From: CAWGGS01 sp046704745
GTDB lineage: Bacteria > Desulfobacterota > Desulfobulbia > Desulfobulbales > Desulfocapsaceae
Length of the DNA: 64,000 nucleotides
Direction of reading: 5' to 3'
NCBI GenBank assembly: GCA_046704745.1
Contig: JBJKRL010000031.1
Location: forward strand, 1 to 64,000
This document shows positions 1 through 8,017 of this stretch, piece by piece. The notes beneath the pieces were generated by a model that saw nothing but the letters and a program-made list of their open reading frames with translations, was not told where the DNA came from and did not search any database. Position 1 is the stretch's first letter. Each line of letters starts with the position of its first letter. The position numbers and the translations under genes were made by a program.

Positions 1-227
1 ATTCTACCTTCTGCCGTCAGGCCATAGGCGACCTCGATTTCGAGCTTGCCACTAATAGGGTTAACAATGGTGACAGTCCCATTTTCCATACGTTTCATGA
101 CGGAAAGAATCTGCATGCCCTTTTCCAGGCAATCGCTGAGATCTTGGGATGAAGCAAGCTCTTTAGTGATCTCATAAAGGCAGGTGAGATCTTTGATATC
201 AACAGTTAGTTCTTTATTATCGGACAT
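1..227 (-). CDS. NifA-like sigma-54 activator, N-terminal GAF part (partial)
   Basis: Only the first ~75 codons are inside the window; the gene runs off the left edge. The translated start, MSDNKELTVDIKDLTCLYEI, and the later GKLEIEVAYGLTAE are what I know from the N-terminal GAF sensor domain of NifA-type sigma-54-dependent activators, where 'EVAHGLT' is a recurring motif. The AAA+ and HTH domains would lie outside, so the call rests on the GAF portion only. The ATG at 225-227 has no strong Shine-Dalgarno sequence; an AGGAGG at 247-252 is on the wrong strand. Another GAF-containing regulator is the main alternative. Confidence 0.6.
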   Translation of the reverse strand, partial: MSDNKELTVDIKDLTCLYEITKELASSQDLSDCLEKGMQILSVMKRMENGTVTIVNPISGKLEIEVAYGLTAEGR

Positions 228-395
228 AGATGTTCTTAAAAAAATAGGAGGAATTTGTCTGCTCATCTTTTAACAGATTACACAAATTTTTTCTAACAAT
301 TATCACAAAAATGTATTCTTCTAAAAAAGAATTAGATTGATAGTTATGAGCAATTATTGACAGAATGGGGTGCAGATGGTACAAGAACACAACTT

Positions 396-481
396 GGAGG
401 AATGGCCGAGAGGTTTAAGGCGGCGGTCTTGAAAACCGTTGTACGAAAGTACCGTGGGTTCGAATCCTACTCCCTCCGCCA
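396..481 (+). tRNA. tRNA-Ser (anticodon UGA)
   Basis: An 86-nt class II tRNA with the CCA encoded at 479-481. The anticodon stem 424-427/435-438 closes a seven-base loop with TGA at 430-432. A long variable arm (GTACGAAAGTAC) and a GTTCGAAT T loop are visible. The acceptor stem pairs GGAGGAA with TCCCTCC and has one A-C mismatch at the sixth pair. Confidence 0.95.
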
Positions 482-493
482 TACATACAATAC

Positions 494-586
494 GGAGAGA
501 TGACCGAGCTGGCCGATGGTGCTCGCCTGCTAAGCGAGTGTGGGGGTAAAACTCCACCGAGGGTTCGAATCCCTCTCTCTCCGCCA
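494..586 (+). tRNA. tRNA-Ser (anticodon GCU)
   Basis: A 93-nt class II tRNA 12 nt behind the first serine tRNA. The anticodon stem CTCGC/GCGAG (522-526/534-538) presents GCT at 529-531. The long variable arm contains GTGGGGGTAAAACTCCAC, and CCA is encoded at 584-586. It was probably co-transcribed with the upstream tRNA-Ser and ends at the terminator that follows. Confidence 0.96.
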
Positions 587-592
587 AGACGC

Positions 593-638
593 AAAAGGCC
601 TCTTCATTCTTAACCAAACGAAGGGGCCTTTTTTTTTC
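593..638 (+). terminator. Intrinsic terminator after the tRNA-Ser pair
   Basis: The arms AAGGCCTCTTC and GAAGGGGCCTT form a stem with a short loop, followed directly by a run of nine T residues. This is a classic rho-independent terminator for the serine tRNA operon. Confidence 0.85.
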
Positions 639-663
639 TTCGGCATGGCAAAATCTATAAAGA

Positions 664-1122
664 TCACCTGCTCCCCCAAAGAAGTGTACTCTTAATCCAT
701 CCAGTGATCCCAGAGTCGTGACGAACATTCGTCCAGCCTTTTTTCCCCCCTATTCTTTCAAAAACAACCCCATAGAAAGCCTCGCCAATAACTTTATATT
801 TAAGACCTGGTCCGGAACGTATATTTACACTTCCTTTTGTTGTTTTGTTTGCTTTTACTACTACAGCAGGTTTATCTTGGATAGAATTTTTAGGGACCCA
901 GCCCGTATCGTTTTCAAAATCCTCAACTTCAATCCAATTACGCTTTATAGAAAGAACCTTTAACGGAAAACCTTTATCATACTCCCATTTAGCTTTGAAA
1001 TTCTTTCCAGGACCTGACATAAGAAATAACTTTTCAGGTTTAACGGATAAGGTCTTGGAGAGCGAAATACCAGACATTGCAAGAAAGAAAATAAAAGAGA
1101 GAATGTAAAGAGGCTTTGGCAT
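664..1122 (-). CDS. Exported protein with two bacterial SH3 domains
   Basis: A 152-residue protein with an N-terminal signal peptide (about residues 1-22, hydrophobic core FIFFLAMSGISL). Two SH3b-type repeats follow, about residues 25-80 and 87-150. The second carries the typical VNIRSGPGLKYKVIG and GWI pieces and the first the degenerate LFLMSGPGKNFKAKWEY. In this family (COG3807-like) such domains bind peptidoglycan or other envelope ligands; there is no catalytic domain, so a scaffolding or envelope-binding role is inferred. It lies behind parB on the same strand (52-nt gap), so it may be read through from parAB, but a functional link is not shown. Confidence 0.8.
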   Translation of the reverse strand: MPKPLYILSFIFFLAMSGISLSKTLSVKPEKLFLMSGPGKNFKAKWEYDKGFPLKVLSIKRNWIEVEDFENDTGWVPKNSIQDKPAVVVKANKTTKGSVNIRSGPGLKYKVIGEAFYGVVFERIGGKKGWTNVRHDSGITGWIKSTLLWGSR

Positions 1123-1174
1123 AATGTTATTCCCTTCAAGACAAAGACAAGAAAAAAGGAAAGACTAAGAGGAT

Positions 1175-2065
1175 TTAAGGATTGAGATTATCAACAGTTG
1201 ATTGATTGAGGATCAGGCCAATGAGCCTTTCAAGATCGTCGAGCGAATAAAAATCTATCTCGAGTTTGCCCCGGGCACCATTCTGTTGAATTGAGACACT
1301 TGAGTTGAGTTTGTTGGTCAACTGGGTGGTCAATGCATTAATATACGAAGTTGGAATTGGATCGGAATCTCTTTGAGCAGTCGGTTTGGAGCGGGAAGGG
1401 GTAGTTACTCTTCGGATAAGTTTTTCTGTTTGCCGTACAGAGAGTTTATTTTTAATAATTTGATCTCGAACTTGTTTCTGTAAAGATCCATCATCATTAA
1501 TACGTAAAAGAGAGCGGGCATGACCTTCTGAGAGCTGACAAGAGATAAGATCATCCTTTACAAATTGAGGAAGATTTAATAATCTCAACATGTTGGTGAT
1601 TGTCGTCCTATTCTTTCCTACTTTTTTTGCAGTCTCATCCTGGGTATAACCGAATTTGTCGATAAGCCTATTATACGCCTCCGCCTCTTCCATTGGGTTG
1701 AGATCTGTACGCTGGACATTTTCGATGATAGCCAATTCCAGATGAGAGATGTCGTCTTGATCGTCTCGAAGAAGTACAGGAACAGTTGTAAGACCGGCGA
1801 GCTTTGAGGCTCGTAGTCTTCTTTCTCCAGCAATCAGGTTGTAAACACCTTCCTTTTCAGAATGCGATACAATAAGGGGTTGTATGATACCATTCTCTCG
1901 GATAGAGTTGGCCAGTTGGTTGAGTTCTTCTTGGTCGAAATTTGAACGAGGTTGATATTTATTGGGTGTGATTTTATCAATTTGGCACTCAAAAAATTTT
2001 TCATCATCTTGATGATCGCCAAAGAGAAGGTTGACACCTTTTCCAAGACCTGTGGTTTTTGACAC
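1175..2065 (-). CDS. parB: Chromosome-partitioning protein ParB (Spo0J family)
   Basis: ParB binds parS as a CTP-dependent DNA clamp and loads the origin region for segregation by ParA. The 296-residue protein shows the N-terminal CTPase region with GERRLRA and ENVQRTDLNPMEEA, then an HTH (TQDETAKKVGKNRTTITN) and a C-terminal dimerization region. I start it at the GTG at 2063-2065, giving VSKTTGLGKG, because AGAGGTGAT precedes it at good spacing and the GTG lies only 4 nt behind the parA stop. A longer reading frame reaching 2176 would overlap parA by 107 nt and is less likely. The order parA-parB and a parS next to them mark a standard chromosomal par locus. Confidence 0.96.
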   Translation of the reverse strand: MSKTTGLGKGVNLLFGDHQDDEKFFECQIDKITPNKYQPRSNFDQEELNQLANSIRENGIIQPLIVSHSEKEGVYNLIAGERRLRASKLAGLTTVPVLLRDDQDDISHLELAIIENVQRTDLNPMEEAEAYNRLIDKFGYTQDETAKKVGKNRTTITNMLRLLNLPQFVKDDLISCQLSEGHARSLLRINDDGSLQKQVRDQIIKNKLSVRQTEKLIRRVTTPSRSKPTAQRDSDPIPTSYINALTTQLTNKLNSSVSIQQNGARGKLEIDFYSLDDLERLIGLILNQSTVDNLNP

Positions 2066-2069
2066 GCTA

Positions 2070-2843
2070 TCACCTCTGTAGTTTAAGGAATTCATTTGCA
2101 AGTTTGATATATGCTTTGCATCCGGCAGATGAAGGGTCGTACTCGATAATAGTTTTTCCATGACTTGGACACTCACTGAGACGAACGTTTCGAGGTACGA
2201 CAGTGTTGAAAACCTGTTTGGGAAAATGTTTGCCTATTTCATCTGCAACCTGAAAGGTGAGTTTATTTCTTTTGTCGTACATTGTCAAAAGGAGGCCTTC
2301 GATAAACAGGTTTCCGTTGTATGATTTTTTAACCGAGCGTATTGTTTTGATGAGTTGGGCAAGTCCTTCCAAGGCAAAATATTCACATTGCATTGGAATA
2401 AGCACAGAATCTGCTGCAGTAAGAGCATTTACTGTGAGAAAGCCCAAAGATGGGGGACAATCAACAATGATATAATCAAAAAGAGAACGTACCGGTGAAA
2501 GAATGTTTGAGAGATAACGCTCCCTTTTTTCCGCTGAGATGAGTTCTATCTCAGCTGCGACAAGATCAATATTGGTCGGGAGTATTTTCAGATTGCTGAT
2601 TCCGGTAGGGAAGAGTATATCTGTTACACTACATTGACCGGAAAACGCATGATAAAGATGGTTGTTGACGGATCGTTGGCTAAGGCCCACAGCACTGGTA
2701 GCATTTCCCTGGGGATCGGAATCGACAAGAAGAACCTTTTTTCTCTTGTTTGCTAAGGCTGCTGAAAGGTTTACGGAAGAAGTTGTTTTTCCAACACCAC
2801 CTTTCTGGTTTGCAACGGCGATTATTTTTGCCTTTTTTTCCAT
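2070..2843 (-). CDS. parA: Chromosome-partitioning ATPase ParA (Soj/MinD family)
   Basis: A 257-residue deviant Walker ATPase that moves ParB-bound DNA on the nucleoid. Visible are the N-terminal MEKKAKIIAVANQKGGVGKT with the signature lysine of KGGVGKTT, the A' motif VDSDPQGNATS, and Walker B IIVDCPPSLG. There is no N-terminal DNA-binding extension, so it is the short Soj-type protein of chromosomal loci rather than the long plasmid type. It is the first gene of a parA-parB pair, and its leader is divergent from nadB, with parS 186 bp upstream of the parA start. Confidence 0.97.
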   Translation of the reverse strand: MEKKAKIIAVANQKGGVGKTTSSVNLSAALANKRKKVLLVDSDPQGNATSAVGLSQRSVNNHLYHAFSGQCSVTDILFPTGISNLKILPTNIDLVAAEIELISAEKRERYLSNILSPVRSLFDYIIVDCPPSLGFLTVNALTAADSVLIPMQCEYFALEGLAQLIKTIRSVKKSYNGNLFIEGLLLTMYDKRNKLTFQVADEIGKHFPKQVFNTVVPRNVRLSECPSHGKTIIEYDPSSAGCKAYIKLANEFLKLQR

Positions 2844-3028
2844 GTGGACCTCAACTAGAAGAAACCTAAATTGTAACTGCCCAATTCTTTTTTTAATACA
2901 AACGACGCTCTCTCACAAGAGAAATCGCTTGTTTTGCCTTTTTTTGGAGAAAAACTCGACAGCGAACGGAAAAATCGAGTTTTTTACTGTCGCACTTTTC
3001 ACTAAAAGTGCCAAACACATTTAGATAA

Positions 3029-3044
3029 TGTTTCACGTGAAACA
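3029..3044. promoter_or_regulatory. parS: parS centromere site (perfect 16-bp palindrome)
   Basis: TGTTTCACGTGAAACA is identical to the bacterial parS consensus bound by ParB/Spo0J. It lies in the parA-nadB divergent region, 21 bp before the nadB ATG at 3066. I found no second copy of the core GTTTCACGTGAAAC in the window. Confidence 0.96.
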
Positions 3045-3065
3045 TTGTGTTCGGGTTTGAATACT

Positions 3066-4721
3066 ATGGATTCTGATTTTTTAGTAATAGGAAGCGGTAT
3101 TGCCGGATTGTCTTTTGCATTAAAGGCGGCACGCCTGGGTACGGTTGTCCTGGTTACGAAGAAAAGAGATATCGATACGGCGACAAATTTGGCTCAGGGA
3201 GGCATAGCTGCAGTCCTTTCAGATGACGACTCGTTTGATATGCACGAGAAGGACACTTTGCTCTCAGGTGCGGGATTGTGTGACGTTGATATTGTTAGGT
3301 TGGTGATACAGGGTGGCCCCAAAAGAATTAGAGATCTCATTGAGTTGGGCGTGCAATTTGTATATGACGAGAAAAACAAAGCGAAATTGAGTCTTGGTCG
3401 TGAAGGAGGGCATTCTAAAAGAAGAGTCGCACACGCTTATGATCTTACGGGAAAAGAAATAGAGAGAGCTCTTTTGGAAAAGGTAAAGTCGACCAAGAAT
3501 ATAATGTTTTATGAAAATTATACCGCCGTAGACTTACTCGTTGTGAATAGAGGTGAAAAAGGGAGAGAGAAGAGAGTTTGTGTTGGAGCTTATGTCCTGC
3601 AGGATTTGGGCAAAGTAGAAACATTTAGAGCCAAGTCGACAATTCTCTGCACTGGTGGATGTGGAAAGGTTTATCTGTATACGAGTAACCCAGATATTTC
3701 TACCGGGGATGGAATTGCTATGGCCTTTCGTGCCGGAGCGAAAGTTGCAAATATGGAGTTTGTTCAATTTCATCCAACGTGTCTCTTTCATCCAAAAGCG
3801 AAAAATTTCCTAATATCGGAAGCTGTTCGGGGGGAAGGAGCGATACTCATCCATAAAGACGGATCTCGCTTTATGAGAAAATACGACAAAAAAATGGAGT
3901 TGGCGACACGAGATACTGTGGCTCGAGCTATCGATAAAGAAATGAAAGAACATGGTGTGGATTGTGTCTATCTTGATATAAGTTCGAAAAATTCCGAGTT
4001 TATAAAAAAGAGATTTCCAAATATCTACGCAAAATGTTTAGCGTATGGAATAGATATTACCAAAGAACCCATTCCGGTTGTACCCGCTGCCCACTATATG
4101 TGTGGTGGTGTTCTCACAGATTCCTGGGGACGAAGTTCAATTGAAGGCTTGTTTGCATTAGGTGAGACATCATGCACAGGTTTGCATGGGGGAAATAGGC
4201 TGGCCAGTAATTCCCTGCTGGAAGCAGTTGTCTTTGCAGAGAGGGCTTTTCGGTATTGCAAAAATAATTGGCAGAAAATAGGCAATGGAAATTTGGAAAA
4301 CATAGATACCTGGAAGGAAGGGAAAGCAATTCCCTTAAGTGAAGAAATTCTTATCAACCATAATTGGGACCTCATAAGGAGAACCATGTGGAATTATGTG
4401 GGGATTGTGAGGAGCACAAAAAGATTGGCTTTGGCGCAAGAACGAATGGTAGATATTGCGAAAGAGATTGAACAACATTATAGAGACTATTATGTGACTT
4501 CCAATATGGTTGAGTTACGAAATATTACGTGGATTGCCCTCATGATAATATATGCAGCTCTTAAAAGAAAAGAGTCTCGAGGGCTGCATTATATGATAGA
4601 CTATCCTGCAATTGATAAACAATATTGTCGATGGGAGATCTTTCAGCGAGAAAAGAATGGGAAGAATCCTTGGGATATAGAGTCATGTGTGACAGAGAAC
4701 CTTGTGTTTCACCTTGAGTGA
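3066..4721 (+). CDS. nadB: L-aspartate oxidase
   Basis: Oxidizes L-aspartate to iminoaspartate with FAD, the first step of de novo NAD synthesis (fumarate can be the acceptor without oxygen). The 551-residue protein has the N-terminal dinucleotide fold DFLVIGSGIAGL, the family motif NLAQGGIAA, the active-site region EGGHSKRRVAHA, MEFVQFHPT, and the late GLHGGNRLASNSLLE. The length matches the usual ~540. An upstream in-frame TTG at 3045 exists but abuts parS; the ATG at 3066 aligns with the family start MDSDFLVIGSG. nadA and nadC are not in the window. Confidence 0.95.
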   Translation: MDSDFLVIGSGIAGLSFALKAARLGTVVLVTKKRDIDTATNLAQGGIAAVLSDDDSFDMHEKDTLLSGAGLCDVDIVRLVIQGGPKRIRDLIELGVQFVYDEKNKAKLSLGREGGHSKRRVAHAYDLTGKEIERALLEKVKSTKNIMFYENYTAVDLLVVNRGEKGREKRVCVGAYVLQDLGKVETFRAKSTILCTGGCGKVYLYTSNPDISTGDGIAMAFRAGAKVANMEFVQFHPTCLFHPKAKNFLISEAVRGEGAILIHKDGSRFMRKYDKKMELATRDTVARAIDKEMKEHGVDCVYLDISSKNSEFIKKRFPNIYAKCLAYGIDITKEPIPVVPAAHYMCGGVLTDSWGRSSIEGLFALGETSCTGLHGGNRLASNSLLEAVVFAERAFRYCKNNWQKIGNGNLENIDTWKEGKAIPLSEEILINHNWDLIRRTMWNYVGIVRSTKRLALAQERMVDIAKEIEQHYRDYYVTSNMVELRNITWIALMIIYAALKRKESRGLHYMIDYPAIDKQYCRWEIFQREKNGKNPWDIESCVTENLVFHLE

Positions 4722-4780
4722 AAAGACAGTAAGGGGGGGGCATAGGTGTAATATAGTTAGGTGATAACAAGGTGTTACAG

Positions 4781-4815
4781 TAAAAAAAGCGTTAAGCTGA
4801 TTCAGCTTAACGCTT
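4781..4815 (-). terminator. Terminator of the tRNA-Lys/tRNA-Glu operon
   Basis: Perfect 14-bp arms, AAGCGTTAAGCTGA (4787-4800) and its complement (4802-4815), with a 1-nt centre. Read on the minus strand the stem is followed by a T run (complement of A at 4782-4788), so it ends transcripts of the minus-strand tRNAs. It could also stop nadB from the other side, though the plus-side T tract is weak. Confidence 0.85.
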
Positions 4816-4825
4816 CTCTTTATGT

Positions 4826-4903
4826 TGGCGTCCCCAACCGGATTTGAACCGGTGTTGCCGGCGTGAAAGGCCGGTGTCCTGGACCTGACTAGACGATGAG
4901 GAC
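4826..4903 (-). tRNA. tRNA-Glu (anticodon UUC)
   Basis: A 78-nt tRNA on the minus strand with acceptor GTCCTCA/TGGGGAC (one T-G pair), anticodon stem CCGGC/GCCGG closing the loop CTTTCAC with anticodon TTC, T loop TTCAAAT, and CCA encoded at 4828-4826. Confidence 0.96.
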
Positions 4904-4911
4904 GTTTTTTC

Positions 4912-4987
4912 TGGTGGGTCGTGCGCGACTTGAACGCGCGACTCTCTGCTTAAAAGGCAGATACTCTACCGACTGAGTTAACGACCC
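4912..4987 (-). tRNA. tRNA-Lys (anticodon UUU)
   Basis: A 76-nt tRNA with acceptor GGGTCGT paired to ACGACCC, anticodon loop CTTTTAA with anticodon TTT, T loop TTCAAGT and an encoded CCA. It lies 8 nt upstream of tRNA-Glu on the same strand, so the two form one short operon closed by the terminator at 4781-4815. Confidence 0.96.
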
Positions 4988-5267
4988 TTTTTTTTGAGGC
5001 TAGTTTTTATACTGATTGATTGAGTGCATGTCAAGAAAAATCGTTATCTCTTCCTTTTATCATTCGTGATATTAACCGTCAAGTTTGGAGCATTTTTTTT
5101 TCGGTGTAGTGGTATATCAATTTAAAATAACGGTGAATATTTATACTATATTCTGCTAGCTGTTTTGGATAAAAAGTGTTTACTAAAATTGAATAGTATG
5201 GCAAGTTTTCATAATAAGTTAGGACGGTTTGGTTTTTTGTCATTCAAAAAATAAAGGACGTGAGGCA

Positions 5268-5873
5268 ATGGGACTTCTAAATGGCAGCGCAGGATTTGTA
5301 AGATTTTCCGTTGAGGGAGAACTCCCTGAAAATTCATGGGATTTTATCTCTGAACGTGTAGCGCTTTTTTCTTTTAAAGACATTGACGATACGTATGATG
5401 AAAATTCGTTAGGGTGGGTGTCACTTTTTAATATGTTTGATTCGGAGTTTGCCTTCGGCTCATATGCATGTGGAAATTATGTAACATTATCATTACGATA
5501 TGATGAAAGAAAGATTTCTAGTTCGATCCTGAAAAAGTTTGTATTGAAGGAGGAAGAACGAATAAAAAAGGAGCGCCAGATTCCGAAAATCGGTAGAAGG
5601 CAAAAGGCAGAGATAAAAGAGAGAATAAAATCAGAACTTATCAAGAAGGTTTTTCCTTTTCCTTGCGTGTATGACTTGGCATGGAATATAGCGGACTCAA
5701 CGCTGCTCTTTTTTTCAACGAATAATAAGGCACATGTTCTTCTTGAGGAGCATTTTAAAAAGACGTTCGGTCTTACACTCATCCAACAAGTTCCTTATAC
5801 AATAGCCGAACATTTGCTTGGAGAAGAGGAGAGCAACCGACTTTCCCAGATTGCTCCTGTCGTCTTTATCTAG
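5268..5873 (+). CDS. Short RdgC-like protein (recombination-associated)
   Basis: A 201-residue protein resembling the N-terminal two-thirds of RdgC. Visible are an early GWVSLFNMFDSEFAFGSY block, the basic charged helix ILKKFVLKEEERIKKERQ, and a later region with FPFPCVYDLAWNIADSTLLFFSTNN and AHVLLEEHFKKTFGLTLIQQVP, matching the shape of RdgC. E. coli RdgC is ~300 residues and forms a DNA-encircling dimer, so this protein is short; the missing C-terminal part is not obviously supplied by the next gene. The ATG at 5268 is preceded by GTGAGG at proper distance; a TTG at 5229 is also in frame. Function (DNA binding, recombination modulation) is by homology only. Confidence 0.65.
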   Translation: MGLLNGSAGFVRFSVEGELPENSWDFISERVALFSFKDIDDTYDENSLGWVSLFNMFDSEFAFGSYACGNYVTLSLRYDERKISSSILKKFVLKEEERIKKERQIPKIGRRQKAEIKERIKSELIKKVFPFPCVYDLAWNIADSTLLFFSTNNKAHVLLEEHFKKTFGLTLIQQVPYTIAEHLLGEEESNRLSQIAPVVFI

Positions 5874-5901
5874 TTTACAACGTAGAGGGATTGAAAACCA
5901 T

Positions 5902-6450
5902 ATGGATTTAGTTGATATAATATCAGAAAAAAAGTTTCTCGGGCAGGAGTTTCTCACCTGGCTATGGTGGAAAAGTGAAGAACGCGGAGGAAGTATATCG
6001 CTTGAGGGTCAAGGTGATATTAGCGTTGTTTTTGAAAAGCATATGCTCCTTGAATATGGAGAGGGCCAAGCAAACGAAAAACTTATCTGCCGGGGTTTGC
6101 AGACTGAACTCAAGGAAGCGAGAACGGGAATATCCATAGGCAAAAAACTTGAGCAAGCGAGGATCCGTCTGGAGCAAAACGAACTCGAATGGTCATTTAC
6201 CCTCGCAGCCGGTCTTATGGAGTTCAGAAATGTCAGGTTACCAAAAACCGCAGCTAATGATGGGTTTGCAGAGGATAGACAACAGGAAACTGAAGGATTG
6301 ACTTTAGAGCGCATATATCTTTTTGAAGAACTTGTTAGAATTGTCAACTGCCTTTTTAAAGTATTTCTCGATATAAGGGTCGGTTCGAGCTGGCACGAGG
6401 AGATATTGAAGATAAGAGGCTGGATAGGAAATTCGCTCGCCGAAATATGA
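5902..6450 (+). CDS. Conserved hypothetical protein next to the RdgC-like gene
   Basis: A 182-residue protein starting MDLVDIISEKKFLGQEFLTW, with GAGGG about 11 nt upstream of the ATG. It has no motif I can assign to an enzyme. I recall proteins with the FLGxEFLTWLWxxSE start beside short RdgC genes in other delta-type bacteria, so the two may work together. The reading frame can be extended upstream to 5818, overlapping the previous gene by 56 nt, but that start has no ribosome site. It might be a separated C-terminal module of an RdgC system, which I cannot prove. Confidence 0.55.
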   Translation: MDLVDIISEKKFLGQEFLTWLWWKSEERGGSISLEGQGDISVVFEKHMLLEYGEGQANEKLICRGLQTELKEARTGISIGKKLEQARIRLEQNELEWSFTLAAGLMEFRNVRLPKTAANDGFAEDRQQETEGLTLERIYLFEELVRIVNCLFKVFLDIRVGSSWHEEILKIRGWIGNSLAEI

Positions 6451-6572
6451 TATAGAATCTGATTACCATTGAAACTCAGACTCTCTCCCTGGACAGTACC
6501 TGAAGATAAGTTGTAATCAGAATATAGAATAAAATAACACCTGGATTATTGAACGTTGTTGGAAGGATAGTT

Positions 6573-8009
6573 ATGGAACTAGAAACAGTTATAGGCTTGG
6601 AGATTCATGCCCAACTTAATACGAAATCAAAAATCTTTTGTGGATGTTCGACCGAGTTTGGGGCACCTCCCAACACACAAACATGTCAAATCTGTCTCGG
6701 AATGCCAGGAGCTTTGCCGGTATTAAACAAAACGGTTGTTGAATTTGCAATCAAGCTGGGTTTGGCAACAGGGGCCAGGATAAATAGGTTAAATCAGTTC
6801 GCCAGAAAAAATTATTTTTATCCAGATCTTCCAAAAGGATATCAAACTTCCCAGTATGATCTTCCAATAATTGAGCATGGTTCTATAGATATAGAAGTTG
6901 AAGGAGAACGAAAAGATATCGGAATTACCAGAATTCATATGGAAGAGGATGCAGGAAAACTAATCCATGATGATAACGGTCCATTTTCCTATATCGATCT
7001 AAATAGAACCGGAACACCGCTTGTTGAGATTGTCTCAGAGCCCGATATACGTTCATCTGAGGAGGCTGTGGCATATCTTAAAAAAATTCATACACTGCTC
7101 CGCTATCTGGATATCTGTGACGGAAACATGCAGGAAGGAAGTTTTCGCTGTGATGCCAATATCTCTCTGCGACCTCGCGGAGAGAAGAAAATGGGTACAC
7201 GGACGGAATTGAAGAATATGAATTCCTTTAGAAATGTCCAGGCGGCTTTGGAATATGAGATAAGAAGACAGAGAGATGTTATTCTTGATGGGGGAGATAT
7301 TGTACAGGAGACTCGTTTATGGAATCCTGATACCAATAGTACGGAATCCATGCGCGGAAAGGAAGATGCTCATGATTATAGGTACTTCCCATGTCCGGAT
7401 CTTATTCCGATCGAGATTGAACAGGAGTGGATCGATCGGGTGAAAAAAGAACTCCCGGAATTGCCTGATGCAAGAAAAAAGAGGTTTATGATGGACCTGG
7501 GATTGCCTGAGTATGATGTACAAATTCTCACAGGAGCGAGAGAACTGGCCGATTATTTTGAAGGCGCTTTAGCGGTCTGTTCTTCGGCAAAAAAGATTTC
7601 AAACTGGATAATGACGGAATTGCTAAGGGAAATTAAAGGCGATGTTGGCCCTTTCATCAGCTCCTGCAACGTTTCACCACAATCCTTGGGAGAGCTTATC
7701 GCTCTGCTTGAGAAAGGTAGGATCAGTGGGAAGATAGCTAAAACAGTTTTCCAGAAGATGATGGAAACAGGCAAAAGGTCGATGGAGATTATCAAAGAAG
7801 ATAATTTCGTCCAGGTTTCGGATGAAAAGGAACTTTTAACACTGGTTCAAGAGATCATGGCTGCTCATCCGGCACAGGTTGATGACTTTAGGGGGGGGAA
7901 GACGAAACTAATGGGATTTTTTGTTGGACAGCTCATGAAAAAAACCCAAGGCAAGGCGAATCCCAAATTGGCCAATGATCTCTTTATGCGTGAGCTTGCC
8001 AAAAAGTAA
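6573..8009 (+). CDS. gatB: Aspartyl/glutamyl-tRNA(Asn/Gln) amidotransferase subunit B
   Basis: Part of the GatCAB complex that converts Asp-tRNA(Asn) and Glu-tRNA(Gln) to the amide forms. The 478-residue protein begins METVIGLEIHAQLNTKSKIF-like (VIGLEIHAQL at the start), with the zinc/kinase-domain hallmarks FCGCSTEFGAPPNTQTC and FYPDLPKGYQTSQYD, and ends with the YqeY-like tail. The length fits the family (~475-480). GGAAGGAT precedes the ATG at 6573. It heads a compact run gatB-radC-hemW on the plus strand; gatA and gatC are not in the window. Confidence 0.97.
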   Translation: MELETVIGLEIHAQLNTKSKIFCGCSTEFGAPPNTQTCQICLGMPGALPVLNKTVVEFAIKLGLATGARINRLNQFARKNYFYPDLPKGYQTSQYDLPIIEHGSIDIEVEGERKDIGITRIHMEEDAGKLIHDDNGPFSYIDLNRTGTPLVEIVSEPDIRSSEEAVAYLKKIHTLLRYLDICDGNMQEGSFRCDANISLRPRGEKKMGTRTELKNMNSFRNVQAALEYEIRRQRDVILDGGDIVQETRLWNPDTNSTESMRGKEDAHDYRYFPCPDLIPIEIEQEWIDRVKKELPELPDARKKRFMMDLGLPEYDVQILTGARELADYFEGALAVCSSAKKISNWIMTELLREIKGDVGPFISSCNVSPQSLGELIALLEKGRISGKIAKTVFQKMMETGKRSMEIIKEDNFVQVSDEKELLTLVQEIMAAHPAQVDDFRGGKTKLMGFFVGQLMKKTQGKANPKLANDLFMRELAKK

Positions 8010-8017
8010 GAGGTAGA

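Noticed and set aside
354..728. A 124-residue minus-strand frame
   Set aside because: It runs antisense through both serine tRNAs and the terminator, so it is a chance frame.
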